From a virus: a DNA stretch of 39,247 nucleotides. The DNA is taken from the IMG/VR virus record IMGVR_UViG_3300033144_002179, positions 1 through 39,247 of that record. One strand, 5' to 3'. Below are positions 17,259-24,610 of the stretch, in pieces. The notes under the pieces were generated by a model. It ran no database searches. It saw only the letters and a program-made list of their open reading frames with translations, and had not been told where the DNA came from. The translations under genes and the position numbers were made by a program. How positions within the stretch are numbered: position 1 is the first letter of the stretch; the number at the start of each line of letters is the position of its first letter.

Positions 17259-18074
17259 TTATTTATTTATTTTTAACCAATTAACCAATGACCTTACTTC
17301 AGCTTTTAAATAAGGTACTTCATGCATAATAACTTCTTCTAAAACTGGCTCTCCATCTATATGTTCATTTATTGGATATCCATTTTTATCTTCACCTACT
17401 TGTTTAAACTTTACATGCTGAAGAACAAGTTTTCCAGGTTTTAATTTAGGATTATGCTTTAATATAATATACATATAAATACTCATTTGCAAGCTATAAT
17501 GATTAAAATTACAATCATCTAAATGATTTACAGGATTATACATCTTTGATGTTATACCTTCCCAATTTGTAAAACCTTCTTTTTTAATTTCTTTATTTGT
17601 TTTATAATCAGTAATATTTACATGACCATTTACAACTTCAACAAGATCTGCTTGACCGCATAAAGCTGCAGATTTTAAATATACAAAATGTTCAGGATAA
17701 ACACCTTCAGAAAGCTTTTGAGCTGGTGCAATTTTAGAACCAGTTTCTTCATCAAATAAAGGTTTAATGATTGGAACCTCTACACCTTCTCTTTCAATAG
17801 TTTTAAAGTTAAGAATATCACTTTCTCTTTGATTATGATAAAAATTACCAAGAGTAATGGCTCTATCTTTTTCACCTTCCCAAGCAGCTATTATTTCTTT
17901 AGGTGTCATCCCATACCATTTAGATCTTTTATTTTTAGCTGACTTTACAGCTTGTGCTTTTGGATCAAACTTTGGTTTAAACATTCCAATGAAAGATGTT
18001 ACACTTGTCCAATCAATAGTATCTTCATCTATACTTTCATATATATGACCTTCTTCTTTAAATATTAATCCCAT
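17259..18074 (-). CDS. PD-(D/E)XK family nuclease (Cas4/RecB-like)
   Basis: A 271-residue probable DNA exonuclease or endonuclease. Conserved positions in order are His80 in LGNFYHN, Asp143 in GQADLVE, the Asp156-x-Lys158 pair in ITDYKTNKE, and Gln196 in SLQMSIYMYI. These match motifs of the RecB/Cas4-like nuclease superfamily. No Cys cluster for an iron-sulfur centre is seen, unlike Cas4. It lies in the late block rather than with replication genes, so a role in processing packaged or recombining DNA is possible. Confidence 0.8.
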   Translation of the reverse strand: MGLIFKEEGHIYESIDEDTIDWTSVTSFIGMFKPKFDPKAQAVKSAKNKRSKWYGMTPKEIIAAWEGEKDRAITLGNFYHNQRESDILNFKTIEREGVEVPIIKPLFDEETGSKIAPAQKLSEGVYPEHFVYLKSAALCGQADLVEVVNGHVNITDYKTNKEIKKEGFTNWEGITSKMYNPVNHLDDCNFNHYSLQMSIYMYIILKHNPKLKPGKLVLQHVKFKQVGEDKNGYPINEHIDGEPVLEEVIMHEVPYLKAEVRSLVNWLKINK

Positions 18075-18076
18075 AA

Positions 18077-18250
18077 TTATAAATTTTGAACACCAGGAAA
18101 GTTATTATTTTTATCTATAGATTTATTGAATCCGTCTAATAAACTTCTTACATGTCCACCAAAATCCTGATCATTTGGGTATTCATCTTTTAGTTTAAGA
18201 ATCTTTGGGTATATGTAGTTTTCAAACATTATAAAATTAAAATCACTCAT
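18077..18250 (-). CDS. 57-residue hypothetical protein
   Basis: An ATG at 18250 opens a 57-residue frame, MSDFNFIMFENYIYPK onward, ending at 18077, two bases before the nuclease start. It overlaps the preceding short gene by eight bases. Tight packing on both sides supports it as a gene. No family recognised. Confidence 0.6.
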   Translation of the reverse strand: MSDFNFIMFENYIYPKILKLKDEYPNDQDFGGHVRSLLDGFNKSIDKNNNFPGVQNL

Positions 18251-18407
18251 GATAGTTTTCTTTTTCTAATTCAATAATAAGTTTTTCTATTTTCTCTTTA
18301 AGATCACTTGGAATATCCCACCAAAGAATTCCTTTTAAAGTTCCAATAAATTGACCTTGCATTCTTGCCAACTTAATCTTTAATTTATTTGTCTTTGAAA
18401 ATGTCAT
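18243..18407 (-). CDS. 54-residue basic hypothetical protein
   Basis: An ATG at 18407 opens a 54-residue frame with a Lys-rich first half and a helical C-terminus (LKEKIEKLIIELEKEN). It overlaps the next gene by eight bases and lies one base from the preceding stop. The stretch GTLKGILWWDIP separates the two parts. It might bind nucleic acid; no family recognised. Confidence 0.55.
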   Translation of the reverse strand: MTFSKTNKLKIKLARMQGQFIGTLKGILWWDIPSDLKEKIEKLIIELEKENYHE

Positions 18408-18408
18408 A

Positions 18409-18732
18409 TTACTCATCTTTATCTTGTATCAAATCATTTAATAAATCTTCTTCTTCTTCTGTTATCAATGCCTGCCATTTACCTTTAGGACATTCTGATG
18501 ATAAAGACCTTGTCTTAAAAGCTAAACTACATCCACAATCTGAGCAACAAGGTTGAGTTCCAGGCATTAAACATTTACTTCCTTCTGTATCCAAGTGAGT
18601 ACACTCTTTACAAATAGACCATCTTAATGCAGCTTCTGCTTCAACATGTTCTTTTTTAAAAAGTTTATTATTTATACCTTCTATAATTTGAGAACTATTC
18701 TTAAAAGCACCAAGAAACTTATTTAGATTCAT
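18409..18732 (-). CDS. Zinc-binding Cys-cluster protein
   Basis: A 107-residue protein with eight Cys at about 41, 44, 54, 62, 63, 66, 68 and 81, in the pattern C-x2-C, C, CC-x2-C-x-C and C. This should hold one or two zinc ions. The C-terminus is acidic. Its start overlaps the end of the HU-like gene by 14 bases. Similar short Cys proteins are common in Bacteroidota phages, with no known function. It could bind DNA or act as an adaptor for transcription. Confidence 0.65.
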   Translation of the reverse strand: MNLNKFLGAFKNSSQIIEGINNKLFKKEHVEAEAALRWSICKECTHLDTEGSKCLMPGTQPCCSDCGCSLAFKTRSLSSECPKGKWQALITEEEEDLLNDLIQDKDE

Positions 18733-19087
18733 TTTTATTTTTTTTAAATTGACTCTTTTTATTTATTGCTTCATTCAACATTTCTAATGCTGTCTCTTGC
18801 TTTTTCAACTTATCATTAACTGCATGAGTTTTTTCCATTCCTTTATAAGTTGTCTTTTTTAAGTTACCTAATATACTTTTATTTTTCTTTATTGCTTTTT
18901 CTAACTTTTGTTTCTTTAAAGAAAACGTACCAAGGTTTTCAACATAAACATGAACAGCAGTTAAATTTGATAAAGTTTTTCTTACCTGTGCATAGTAAAA
19001 TGAAACAAAATCATCTACTACTTCAGGATGTAGTTCTACTTTATCTGATATATCTTTTTTAAACTCACTATACTTCTTTGGTTTCAC
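18719..19087 (-). CDS. HU/IHF-like DNA-binding protein
   Basis: A 122-residue protein. Residues about 5-65 fit the dimerising half of HU/IHF: two helices, then VYVENLGTFSLKK where HU has QLVGFGNFEVR. The arm that wraps DNA in HU is not evident. Instead a Lys-rich helical tail (about 65-122) follows. HU/IHF homologues are known from crAss-like phages near their structural genes. It may help bend or condense DNA for packaging. It overlaps the gene upstream by 20 bases. Confidence 0.65.
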   Translation of the reverse strand: MKPKKYSEFKKDISDKVELHPEVVDDFVSFYYAQVRKTLSNLTAVHVYVENLGTFSLKKQKLEKAIKKNKSILGNLKKTTYKGMEKTHAVNDKLKKQETALEMLNEAINKKSQFKKNKNESK

Positions 19088-19439
19088 TACCTAAAATCTT
19101 TATATCTAGTAATACAATTCCCTCTGACTGCACATTCATACTTTTATTTATATGAATTAGTTTCTTATTCTTACCTTTCTTAAATAATAATTTCTTTTTT
19201 TCTGCTTTGCTAATTGCATTTCTTGCAGATTGCTCACTTTTAAATGTTCCCATTTTAGTAACTAGTCTGCAGAATTCAGGAAGCTCTATATCTTTATGTA
19301 GAGATAGTTCAGCCAGAAGATCTAAATCAGAACTATTTATATGAATATTATTAAAAAAACAGTATGTAAGTATTTGATACTTAATACTTTGTGAAATATC
19401 TACTTTTAATTTTTGATTTACTTTATTTACAATGGCCAT
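19068..19439 (-). CDS. Putative winged-helix DNA-binding protein
   Basis: A 123-residue basic protein. Helices at about 15-60 lead into SEQSARNAISKAEKKKLLFK (about 68-87), which looks like the recognition helix of a winged helix, followed by a beta hairpin. It starts one base after the amidase stop and overlaps the HU-like gene by 20 bases. It could regulate late genes or act in DNA packaging. The fold is inferred by eye. Confidence 0.5.
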   Translation of the reverse strand: MAIVNKVNQKLKVDISQSIKYQILTYCFFNNIHINSSDLDLLAELSLHKDIELPEFCRLVTKMGTFKSEQSARNAISKAEKKKLLFKKGKNKKLIHINKSMNVQSEGIVLLDIKILGSETKEV

Positions 19440-19440
19440 T

Positions 19441-20367
19441 TTATATACTCATTATAATATCAATAAGTCTAGGATCAGGGTAGACATCCATCTTACCTTT
19501 TCTTACATTAGTATGAGATAATAAACCTTTAACCGTTCCATTGTAAGCTTCTTGTTGAAACTCAAAGGCTTTGGTTGGTCCATATTTTTTGATCCACTGC
19601 TGTAAACCAATTCTCATATCTATCTGATCTCTCTCACCAATATGTTTTATTAATTTTTCTATTTCCTCTATTTGTTTATCAGAATATCTATGCCAGTTAA
19701 TTTTATTTCTAAAAGCTGTATCTAAAGTAATCACTTGATCTTTATCAGCTCTCTTACCAATATAACTTTTAAATTCATTGTCTAAATATCCAATAGAACA
19801 AATTTCTAATCCAACGGAGTGCTTATTCATATAACCAGATCCAGTCTTACCAAGATGCCATGCATAACCAGTTTCAGGAAATGCTTGAACCATAATACCA
19901 TCATGCTCATCATTTCCAGTTCTATAATCTTGTCCCCCCAGCACAAATTCAGTGGCTATACGCCCCCTGCTATCTCTGTCCCACATATCAATTGTTCTAT
20001 ATGGATCAGCATAATATGCAGTATGGTGAAGAAAAAAATACTCATTGTTTCTTTTTCTATCACCATTTACATATTGATTTTTGCTAAGATAATATTTATG
20101 AATTTTTTGATCATATTTTGTTTTAAAATACTGACCATTAATATCAGTATCCTCATCAATATCATCTATAAGTCCTCCAGAATTATTAAAAAGAATGCTC
20201 CAGGTATCTGATCCAACTATACCATCAGGTTTTAAATCTCTAGATAGTTGGAATTGTATGACAGTCTTTTCTGTCATAGGTCCAAAAACTCCATCTGCTG
20301 TAATATTCAGCATTGCTTGAAGCTTTTTTACTTCATACCCTTCTGATCCTCTTCTTATTAATTTCAT
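19441..20367 (-). CDS. Peptidoglycan amidase (N-acetylmuramoyl-L-alanine amidase endolysin)
   Basis: A 308-residue wall-cutting enzyme. Residues 4-60 are a peptidoglycan-binding type 1 domain (LQAMLNITADGVFGP and LKPDGIVGSDTW). Residues about 108-300 are an Amidase_2 domain, with His114 in FFLHHTA, His171 in AWHLG, and His285 and Asp294 as likely zinc ligands. There is no signal peptide, so it would need a holin or would work from the virion. No holin gene was recognised nearby. Its start overlaps the previous gene's stop by one base. Confidence 0.85.
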   Translation of the reverse strand: MKLIRRGSEGYEVKKLQAMLNITADGVFGPMTEKTVIQFQLSRDLKPDGIVGSDTWSILFNNSGGLIDDIDEDTDINGQYFKTKYDQKIHKYYLSKNQYVNGDRKRNNEYFFLHHTAYYADPYRTIDMWDRDSRGRIATEFVLGGQDYRTGNDEHDGIMVQAFPETGYAWHLGKTGSGYMNKHSVGLEICSIGYLDNEFKSYIGKRADKDQVITLDTAFRNKINWHRYSDKQIEEIEKLIKHIGERDQIDMRIGLQQWIKKYGPTKAFEFQQEAYNGTVKGLLSHTNVRKGKMDVYPDPRLIDIIMSI

Positions 20368-20702
20368 TAATCACGCTTTAGTGTTCTCTTAGCATCTGAT
20401 TTTTGCATTGCTTCAAAATCTACTTGAGCTTGCTTTGGTTGATCTGACCCTTGAGGTCCTGCTTCTTGAGCTGCATAAGCTTGAGCCATGAACATTTGAG
20501 CTTGTAATCTTTCAGCTCTTGTCTTTTCAATTTTAGTTAGATACTCTTCATAATCCAACTGCACTTTTAAGTGTTTTATATTGTCTTTATAAAAACTAGT
20601 TACTTCTTGTCTACGTTCTGCTAACTCTTCTTTTGATAATTGAGGTTCTTCAACGTTCTCTTGTATCCCTTGTGAAGGATTCATTTCTTTAACTTTTGAC
20701 AT
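20367..20702 (-). CDS. Helical, Gln/Ala-rich hypothetical protein
   Basis: A 111-residue protein, helical and highly charged from about 22 to 85, with flexible ends. It precedes the amidase with a one-base overlap. There is no transmembrane segment, so it is not a canonical holin or spanin. A TTTGTATAGTA promoter-like element lies 25 bases before its ATG, making it the likely first gene of the lysis-packaging operon. Confidence 0.55.
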   Translation of the reverse strand: MSKVKEMNPSQGIQENVEEPQLSKEELAERRQEVTSFYKDNIKHLKVQLDYEEYLTKIEKTRAERLQAQMFMAQAYAAQEAGPQGSDQPKQAQVDFEAMQKSDAKRTLKRD

Positions 20703-20726
20703 AATAATTTGGTTTTAAATTAAATT

Positions 20727-20737
20727 TACTATACAAA
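20727..20737 (-). promoter_or_regulatory. Promoter-like TTTGTATAGTA site for the lysis-packaging operon
   Basis: The minus strand reads TTTGTATAGTA, 25 bases before the ATG at 20702, with a second TTTGTATG eight bases further upstream. It varies from the recurring motif at one base. No -33 TTG is at the standard spacing. Confidence 0.45.
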
Positions 20738-20776
20738 CATACAAAGAAAGTTTAAATAATAAAAGTTTGACGTGTT

Positions 20777-21274
20777 TTATTTTGTAAAAATATAAAAATA
20801 TACTTTTTTAGAATATGATGTACGCAACAATAGCTTTTGATCATTATCATGAAGTCTATGCATTGAAAGACTATTATGTATTACACGACACCCTTTAGGA
20901 ATATTTTTGTATATATTTTTTATAGACTCATTAGAAAACGCACAACCATGAATAATTACTATTGATGGATTAAAGGGTATGTTGCAAGGATACTTATCAT
21001 TAACTAATATTAGATTATCAAGTTCATTGTTAAACTTCAATGCGTACTTATGTCTATGATTTACAAATTCTACCCCTATAAATTTTGTATCTGGTAATAA
21101 TTTAGCTCCATGTGCAATGAAGTCTGCACCCCCTGACCCAATATCCAACACCACCTGATTATGGAATTCTAATTTATCAATGAGTGTAACCCATGAGTCA
21201 GTATCAAGCTCTCCATATAGTTGCTCTTCATCTTTAACATCTTGTCTTCTATAAAGACCTGACCCCTTTCTCAT
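20777..21274 (-). CDS. SAM-dependent methyltransferase, Dot1-like
   Basis: A 165-residue Rossmann-fold methyltransferase. The SAM-binding loop is VVLDIGSGGAD (41-51), and the acidic residue ending strand 2 is Glu69 in FIGVEF. The region IVIIHGCAFSNE (105-116) followed by IPKGCRVIHNS lines up with the Dot1 histone-methylase pattern in which NNFAF is followed by a gap and GGRIV. Dot1 acts on lysine in eukaryotes, and the bacterial homologues are of unknown target. Here a host or phage protein substrate is plausible. No DNA-methylase catalytic motif (NPPY or PC loop) is seen. Confidence 0.7.
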   Translation of the reverse strand: MRKGSGLYRRQDVKDEEQLYGELDTDSWVTLIDKLEFHNQVVLDIGSGGADFIAHGAKLLPDTKFIGVEFVNHRHKYALKFNNELDNLILVNDKYPCNIPFNPSIVIIHGCAFSNESIKNIYKNIPKGCRVIHNSLSMHRLHDNDQKLLLRTSYSKKVYFYIFTK

Positions 21275-21299
21275 CTGTTTATAAAGATATAACGTCTAG

Positions 21300-21635
21300 C
21301 TAAAGGATAGGAGTTCCAACAGTTTCTGGATATAAAGAGTGGAGTTTCTTTAGTAGCTCAGCGCACCGTTCATACTCTTCATATTCCTCACTACCATAAT
21401 GAAGAATCATATTAACTAGAACATCTTTCTCTGGTCCCTCATCAGGATCATGTGCCATTAGAGCTGCACCACTCTCACCATTATACGAATCCAACAACTC
21501 ATCAAATGTTAAACGCTCTGTGATTATTAGATATGAATTATTAAATGCATCCTCTATTATCTGCTCTTCTATCAATCTTTGATCACTCTCTGTTAACCCA
21601 TCTAGTGGATCTGAGAAACTTTCATTATCATCCAT
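21300..21635 (-). CDS. Acidic hypothetical protein, first gene of the leftward block
   Basis: A 111-residue, strongly acidic, helical protein, DNA-mimic-like in charge but without a known fold. It is the first leftward gene after the divergent region and has the best promoter of the block just upstream, so it may be expressed early rather than late. It ends 25 bases before the methyltransferase gene. A host-inhibitor role is speculative. Confidence 0.6.
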   Translation of the reverse strand: MDDNESFSDPLDGLTESDQRLIEEQIIEDAFNNSYLIITERLTFDELLDSYNGESGAALMAHDPDEGPEKDVLVNMILHYGSEEYEEYERCAELLKKLHSLYPETVGTPIL

Positions 21636-21659
21636 ACCTTTTATTTTATTCCTATACTA

Positions 21660-21690
21660 TTAATATACAAATTAAATAAGCATTTTCCAA
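21660..21690 (-). promoter_or_regulatory. Leftward promoter in the divergent region
   Basis: On the minus strand TTG (21690-21688) is followed after 20 bases by TATATTAA (21667-21660), with the full motif TTTGTATATTA at 21661-21671. This is the Bacteroidota spacing, and the ATG at 21635 is 25 bases downstream. Confidence 0.65.
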
Positions 21691-21867
21691 TCTAAAACAA
21701 TAGTATTTCCAGGGACTCCCAGATCATGCATATATTAAAATTTCTTTTACCCATAATTTTTTTTTGTGTGTTTGGCATTGTCAAAGGGTCCTACTATACT
21801 GCTCCCCGGCTAAAGTTTGGTGGGCTACTGCCCCCCTTATTGTATAACCTTATAAATTTAATTAAAA
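21691..21867. other. Divergent intergenic switch region with GC-rich island
   Basis: About 180 bases with no convincing ORF between the two transcription blocks. It starts with AT-rich sequence including a run of ten T (21756-21765). It then becomes GC-rich (about 21786-21836) with a short hairpin around GGGC-TACT-GCCC (21822-21833). A rightward promoter must lie here. TTTG (21771-21774) with TATACTGC 20 bases later is a weak candidate. An origin function is possible but unproved. Confidence 0.4.
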
Positions 21868-22203
21868 ATGAAATCAAAAGTTTTTTTCCGTAGAGTGAGA
21901 ATCAATCAAGAAACTGGCACAGCCACTATCATTTGTTCTGATTCACCAATCCAACAGACACAAGCCAAGCTTGCAGGTCTGTCCGTTGCAACCCAAGCAC
22001 AATCAAATATAACATTTGGTGTGCTATCACTTAGAGACCCTGAGACGGGTTCAGTGATGGGTGCAAGTCATCCAACAATCCAAGCTTTGCAAAGCAAGCT
22101 TAATGTTGGAGATGAGATGCCTGGCTTCCAACTCTCTGACAACCCTGTTGTCAACAGAGAGACAGGAGAAGACACAGGTCTCTTTTGGGTTGAGGCTGGC
22201 TAA
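21868..22203 (+). CDS. First rightward gene: GC-richer hypothetical early protein
   Basis: A 111-residue protein with NQETGTATII at the start and a second similar NRETGEDTGLF near the end, beta-rich and with no Cys cluster. Its base composition stands out: two 60-base rows inside it (21961 and 22141) average 48 per cent GC, against 22 per cent in the row at 22921. It starts with ATG in an A-rich leader and ends inside a hairpin. Being first from the divergent region, it is probably early and strongly expressed. The family is unknown, and recent transfer is possible. Confidence 0.65.
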   Translation: MKSKVFFRRVRINQETGTATIICSDSPIQQTQAKLAGLSVATQAQSNITFGVLSLRDPETGSVMGASHPTIQALQSKLNVGDEMPGFQLSDNPVVNRETGEDTGLFWVEAG

Positions 22204-22444
22204 GCCTCTTCCCACCCTGTACAACAGGGATACTCTAAAAGACACTGAGTATAGTTACGCCACACATTACTACAAATATTCCTACTCTTGTACCAACAGG
22301 AGTGGGTTTATTGTTACTAGGGCATAACCTGTACAGATTTCTAAAGAATCTTTACAATTACAGTTGAATGTTACTACATATTGGTATTTTTTTTATTTAT
22401 GTGTATGTAGTTGAGAATGTGAGGACTCATATCCCATATTCTTA
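22187..22444 (+). other. Run of hairpins downstream of the first early gene
   Basis: Four RNA hairpins lie here. GAGGCT (22192-22197) pairs with AGCCTC (22203-22208), extended by GGG/CCC. CCCTG (22215-22219) pairs with CAGGG (22225-22229). The terminator at 22281-22306 is annotated separately. The fourth spans 22412-22444 with ten outer and two inner pairs and one bulged A. The loops of the second and third share TAC-AA. A structured 3' untranslated RNA or a processed small RNA is possible. Confidence 0.5.
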
Positions 22445-22628
22445 CCCTAATCACCAATATAAATTCAGCAATCACTGTAAAGGTATATATATAGCTATTA
22501 AACTATATGCAGGTTATTGCCTCTAGTAATAATACTAATGGTTCTTTATTATGTTCTCTCTATATAGGATGAGCATATTAGTACCCGTAATCTTATAAAA
22601 ATTTTATCACTAAAACTTATTAATAAAA
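22204..22628. other. 425-base non-coding gap
   Basis: There is no ORF with gene-like features on either strand. It contains the hairpins listed separately. From about 22445 to 22628 it is AT-rich with dinucleotide TA tracts and no recognised motif. I saw no tRNA: no cloverleaf or anticodon arm could be formed by eye. Confidence 0.5.
22281..22306 (+). terminator. Terminator-like hairpin after the first early gene
   Basis: CCTACTCTTG (22281-22290) pairs at all ten positions, three as G-U, with CAGGAGTGGG (22297-22306) around TACCAA. The following TTTATTGTT is a moderate T-tract. It lies about 78 bases past the stop of the gene at 21868-22203. Confidence 0.65.
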
Positions 22629-22910
22629 ATGAATATCACTATCAATAAACCAGCAGCATTCAGAATGCATAATCAACAAATAGGTGTCATACTTTATTGC
22701 ACACCTGAGAAATTTAACTTCTTTGTACCAGGTAGAAAGCATATAAGCTTATCCCCTGATAAACTTGTTACAATGAGAATAGACTTCATTCAAGATGAAT
22801 TAGAAGAGAATGAAGAACTAAGAGAACTTGCAGAATATCATGATCTAATCACTATTCATAGATTTGACAAGATAGCTTATTTAAATTACACTAACTCCTT
22901 TAATATTTAA
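22629..22910 (+). CDS. Hypothetical early protein
   Basis: A 93-residue protein. The first ~55 residues look beta-rich and basic, and the rest is helical and acidic (LEENEELRELAEYHDL). It follows the non-coding gap and starts with ATG after an A-run. Four bases separate it from the membrane protein gene. Function unknown. Confidence 0.6.
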   Translation: MNITINKPAAFRMHNQQIGVILYCTPEKFNFFVPGRKHISLSPDKLVTMRIDFIQDELEENEELRELAEYHDLITIHRFDKIAYLNYTNSFNI

Positions 22911-22914
22911 CATC

Positions 22915-23202
22915 ATGAAAAAGAATCTTAAAATACTATTCAAAACCTTTTTTGTAGTTATACTACCAATAACATTAACTTATGTTCTTGCTAACCTAAC
23001 AGAGATATCATTAACAACTAAAATATTTATAGTATCTGTACTATTTATACAAAGTTTCTTTTGGGCATCAATGTTAGATACCATAAAGATATTACCAAAA
23101 CTAAGCCTTTCAGGATGGACTGGTATAGGCTTAGGTATTGGGTTTGAAGATAAAGCTCTTGTTATAATACTACCATTCATAATTTTTGAATTTAAATGGT
23201 AG
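22915..23202 (+). CDS. Small membrane protein
   Basis: A 95-residue protein with three likely membrane segments (about 7-27, 35-52 and 79-93) and a Gly-rich loop (about 62-76). It has a basic N-terminus and ends FEFKW. It overlaps the next gene by seven bases. Size and topology would suit a holin or a superinfection-exclusion protein, but its early-block location argues for the latter. No homologue recognised. Confidence 0.65.
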   Translation: MKKNLKILFKTFFVVILPITLTYVLANLTEISLTTKIFIVSVLFIQSFFWASMLDTIKILPKLSLSGWTGIGLGIGFEDKALVIILPFIIFEFKW

Positions 23203-23780
23203 CAACAGCAATGAAATGGATTAAAGCCTTACAAAAACATGTAGGGCTTACTGTTTCAGAAGAAGAATATCCTAAAACACTAATGAGATTTAATAGAAAT
23301 GCATTATTTAAAGGCCATGATGGTGGTATTTCTATAAATAATAATAAGCTGTTTATATACAACAGATACTATGGCTCTAGCACTATGCAAGTAGTTGATG
23401 ATAATGGTATCGTACAAGTAGCAGTAACCGTAAGAGTAGATAAAAAACCATTGTGGTTAATTAACCTTATCAAATCATTAGAAAATAAACTAAACAAAGA
23501 TCTGGTAAGTTTATACATAAAGAAAGATGATATATATTATACCGTTGGTCAATATGAATTAAGTGCAGAACTTAAAGCATATGTTAAGATAAACAGTATG
23601 CTTAGTCATAAAGATTCTATAGATACAATAAAGCTTTTAAAACGTAGACTTTCTAAGCTTATGAAGAATATCAAATCGTGTAATGAAGAGTACCTGATAG
23701 ATATGATTAAAGGAATGAATGATAATGATGTATCAAATTTCTCTAATCAGTACAAGATACATTATGATTTATTGGATTAG
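23196..23780 (+). CDS. Hypothetical protein
   Basis: A 194-residue protein with a beta-rich first half (GGISINNNKLFIYNRYY near 45-60), then basic helices (about 95-160) and an Asn/Asp-rich end. The ATG at 23196 overlaps the membrane gene's stop. A second in-frame ATG at 23211 (MKWIKAL) is a possible alternative. It is followed by two hairpins. No family recognised. Confidence 0.6.
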   Translation: MVATAMKWIKALQKHVGLTVSEEEYPKTLMRFNRNALFKGHDGGISINNNKLFIYNRYYGSSTMQVVDDNGIVQVAVTVRVDKKPLWLINLIKSLENKLNKDLVSLYIKKDDIYYTVGQYELSAELKAYVKINSMLSHKDSIDTIKLLKRRLSKLMKNIKSCNEEYLIDMIKGMNDNDVSNFSNQYKIHYDLLD

Positions 23781-23781
23781 G

Positions 23782-23803
23782 TGGGCCCATTTTTGGGACC
23801 CCA
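23782..23803 (+). other. GC-rich bulged hairpin after the 194-residue gene
   Basis: TGGGCCC (23782-23788) pairs with GGGACCCCA (23795-23803) with two bulged bases (23798-23799) and a six-base ATTTTT loop. It lies one base past the stop. There is no T-tract after it, so RNA processing or stability is more likely than termination. Confidence 0.45.
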
Positions 23804-23860
23804 TAACAACACCAGTAATTAATATCTATAGTTACTATCTAGTGATTAAGGCTAAGAAGA

Positions 23861-23868
23861 TATATTTG
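23861..23868 (+). promoter_or_regulatory. -7 box TATATTTG upstream of a terminator-like hairpin
   Basis: TATATTTG is an exact match to the Bacteroidota -7 consensus TAnnTTTG. No TTG stands 19-20 bases upstream, so it is a partial match. If used, transcription would start near 23875, thirteen bases before the hairpin at 23888. Confidence 0.5.
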
Positions 23869-23887
23869 GTTAGATAGTGGTAACCTT

Positions 23888-23915
23888 GGGAACAGTGGTT
23901 AACGCTGCTGTTCCC
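23888..23915 (+). terminator. Terminator or attenuator in front of the gene at 23929
   Basis: GGGAACAG (23888-23895) pairs perfectly with CTGTTCCC (23908-23915) around a twelve-base loop and is followed by TAAATTTTTT. It ends 13 bases before an ATG and lies just after a -7 box. It could end transcripts from upstream or attenuate the downstream operon. Confidence 0.75.
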
Positions 23916-23928
23916 TAAATTTTTTAAA

Positions 23929-24420
23929 ATGATAAAAGAAATGAGAGAAGATAGTATAACAGTATCTACTAAGTTAATTAAAACCATGCTTGAAGAAATG
24001 GTAAATGTTAAGTGTCCTGCAAATTTAAATGTACTAACAAGTCATTTAGTAACCAGAGATAGCAGTTCTGTAGACTTCATGTTGTCTATATCTAGAATGA
24101 GCCAAGAGTTCATACCTTTAGAAAAAGGAGATTATTGTATTGCACCATATCCTGATTACTTCATTGATGAAAAGTTTAATCTTGATATAGTAAAAGAGCT
24201 TGGTTTGTATCCAGGTCCTGGTCTTTTATATGCCGTAGTTGTAAATGATACTACTTGGGCTAATACTTATAACAAGTATTCTCCTCAACTTAAAATAGAT
24301 TTCTTAGTTCATGATGAACATAGTAAACTACAAAAGATTGAAACCACAATAGATCATTTATCTCTAACAAGAATAGACAAAGAATCAATATTATATTTTA
24401 AAAGACATGGCAAAGATTAA
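23929..24420 (+). CDS. Hypothetical protein
   Basis: A 163-residue protein with helical N-terminus (about 1-30), a central Pro/Tyr-rich section (EKGDYCIAPYPDYF near 65-78) and a beta-rich C-terminal half. It opens a chain of three overlapping genes, each overlapping the next by 14 bases. It starts immediately after the attenuator-like hairpin. Function unknown. Confidence 0.6.
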   Translation: MIKEMREDSITVSTKLIKTMLEEMVNVKCPANLNVLTSHLVTRDSSSVDFMLSISRMSQEFIPLEKGDYCIAPYPDYFIDEKFNLDIVKELGLYPGPGLLYAVVVNDTTWANTYNKYSPQLKIDFLVHDEHSKLQKIETTIDHLSLTRIDKESILYFKRHGKD

Positions 24421-24610
24421 CTTAGAACTTTTAATATCAGAAAAGGACCAATGGACTAAACTTATAACTATAACAGGTGAAAGTATAGTTCCAAAGTTTG
24501 GTCATTATATGAACGTGAAATATAACTTTAATGATGATGAGCTTGCAAGTACAACTGATGTACATGATGCTTACTTCAGAATAAAAGAAAAACACGTTGG
24601 CAAAATATAG
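24407..24610 (+). CDS. Small hypothetical protein
   Basis: A 67-residue protein, mixed charge, with beta-type stretches (TKLITITGESIVP and HYMNVKYNF). It overlaps both neighbours by 14 bases, so translation is probably coupled. No family recognised. Confidence 0.55.
   Translation: MAKINLELLISEKDQWTKLITITGESIVPKFGHYMNVKYNFNDDELASTTDVHDAYFRIKEKHVGKI

Noticed and set aside
17259-18074. Cas4 identity for the PD-(D/E)XK nuclease
   Set aside because: No iron-sulfur Cys cluster and no cas genes or repeats nearby, so a general phage nuclease is the safer call.
19819-20211. 130-codon plus-strand ORF over the amidase gene
   Set aside because: It lies antisense to the catalytic domain and is rich in Ile, Ser and Lys as expected of reverse reading of AT-rich codons.
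22061-22327. 88-codon plus-strand ORF crossing the end of the first early gene
   Set aside because: It is in another frame of a supported gene and runs through the hairpin region; the composition is not convincing.
22204-22628. Possible tRNA in the non-coding gap
   Set aside because: The hairpins do not combine into a cloverleaf, and no TTCGA-like T arm or CCA end is present.
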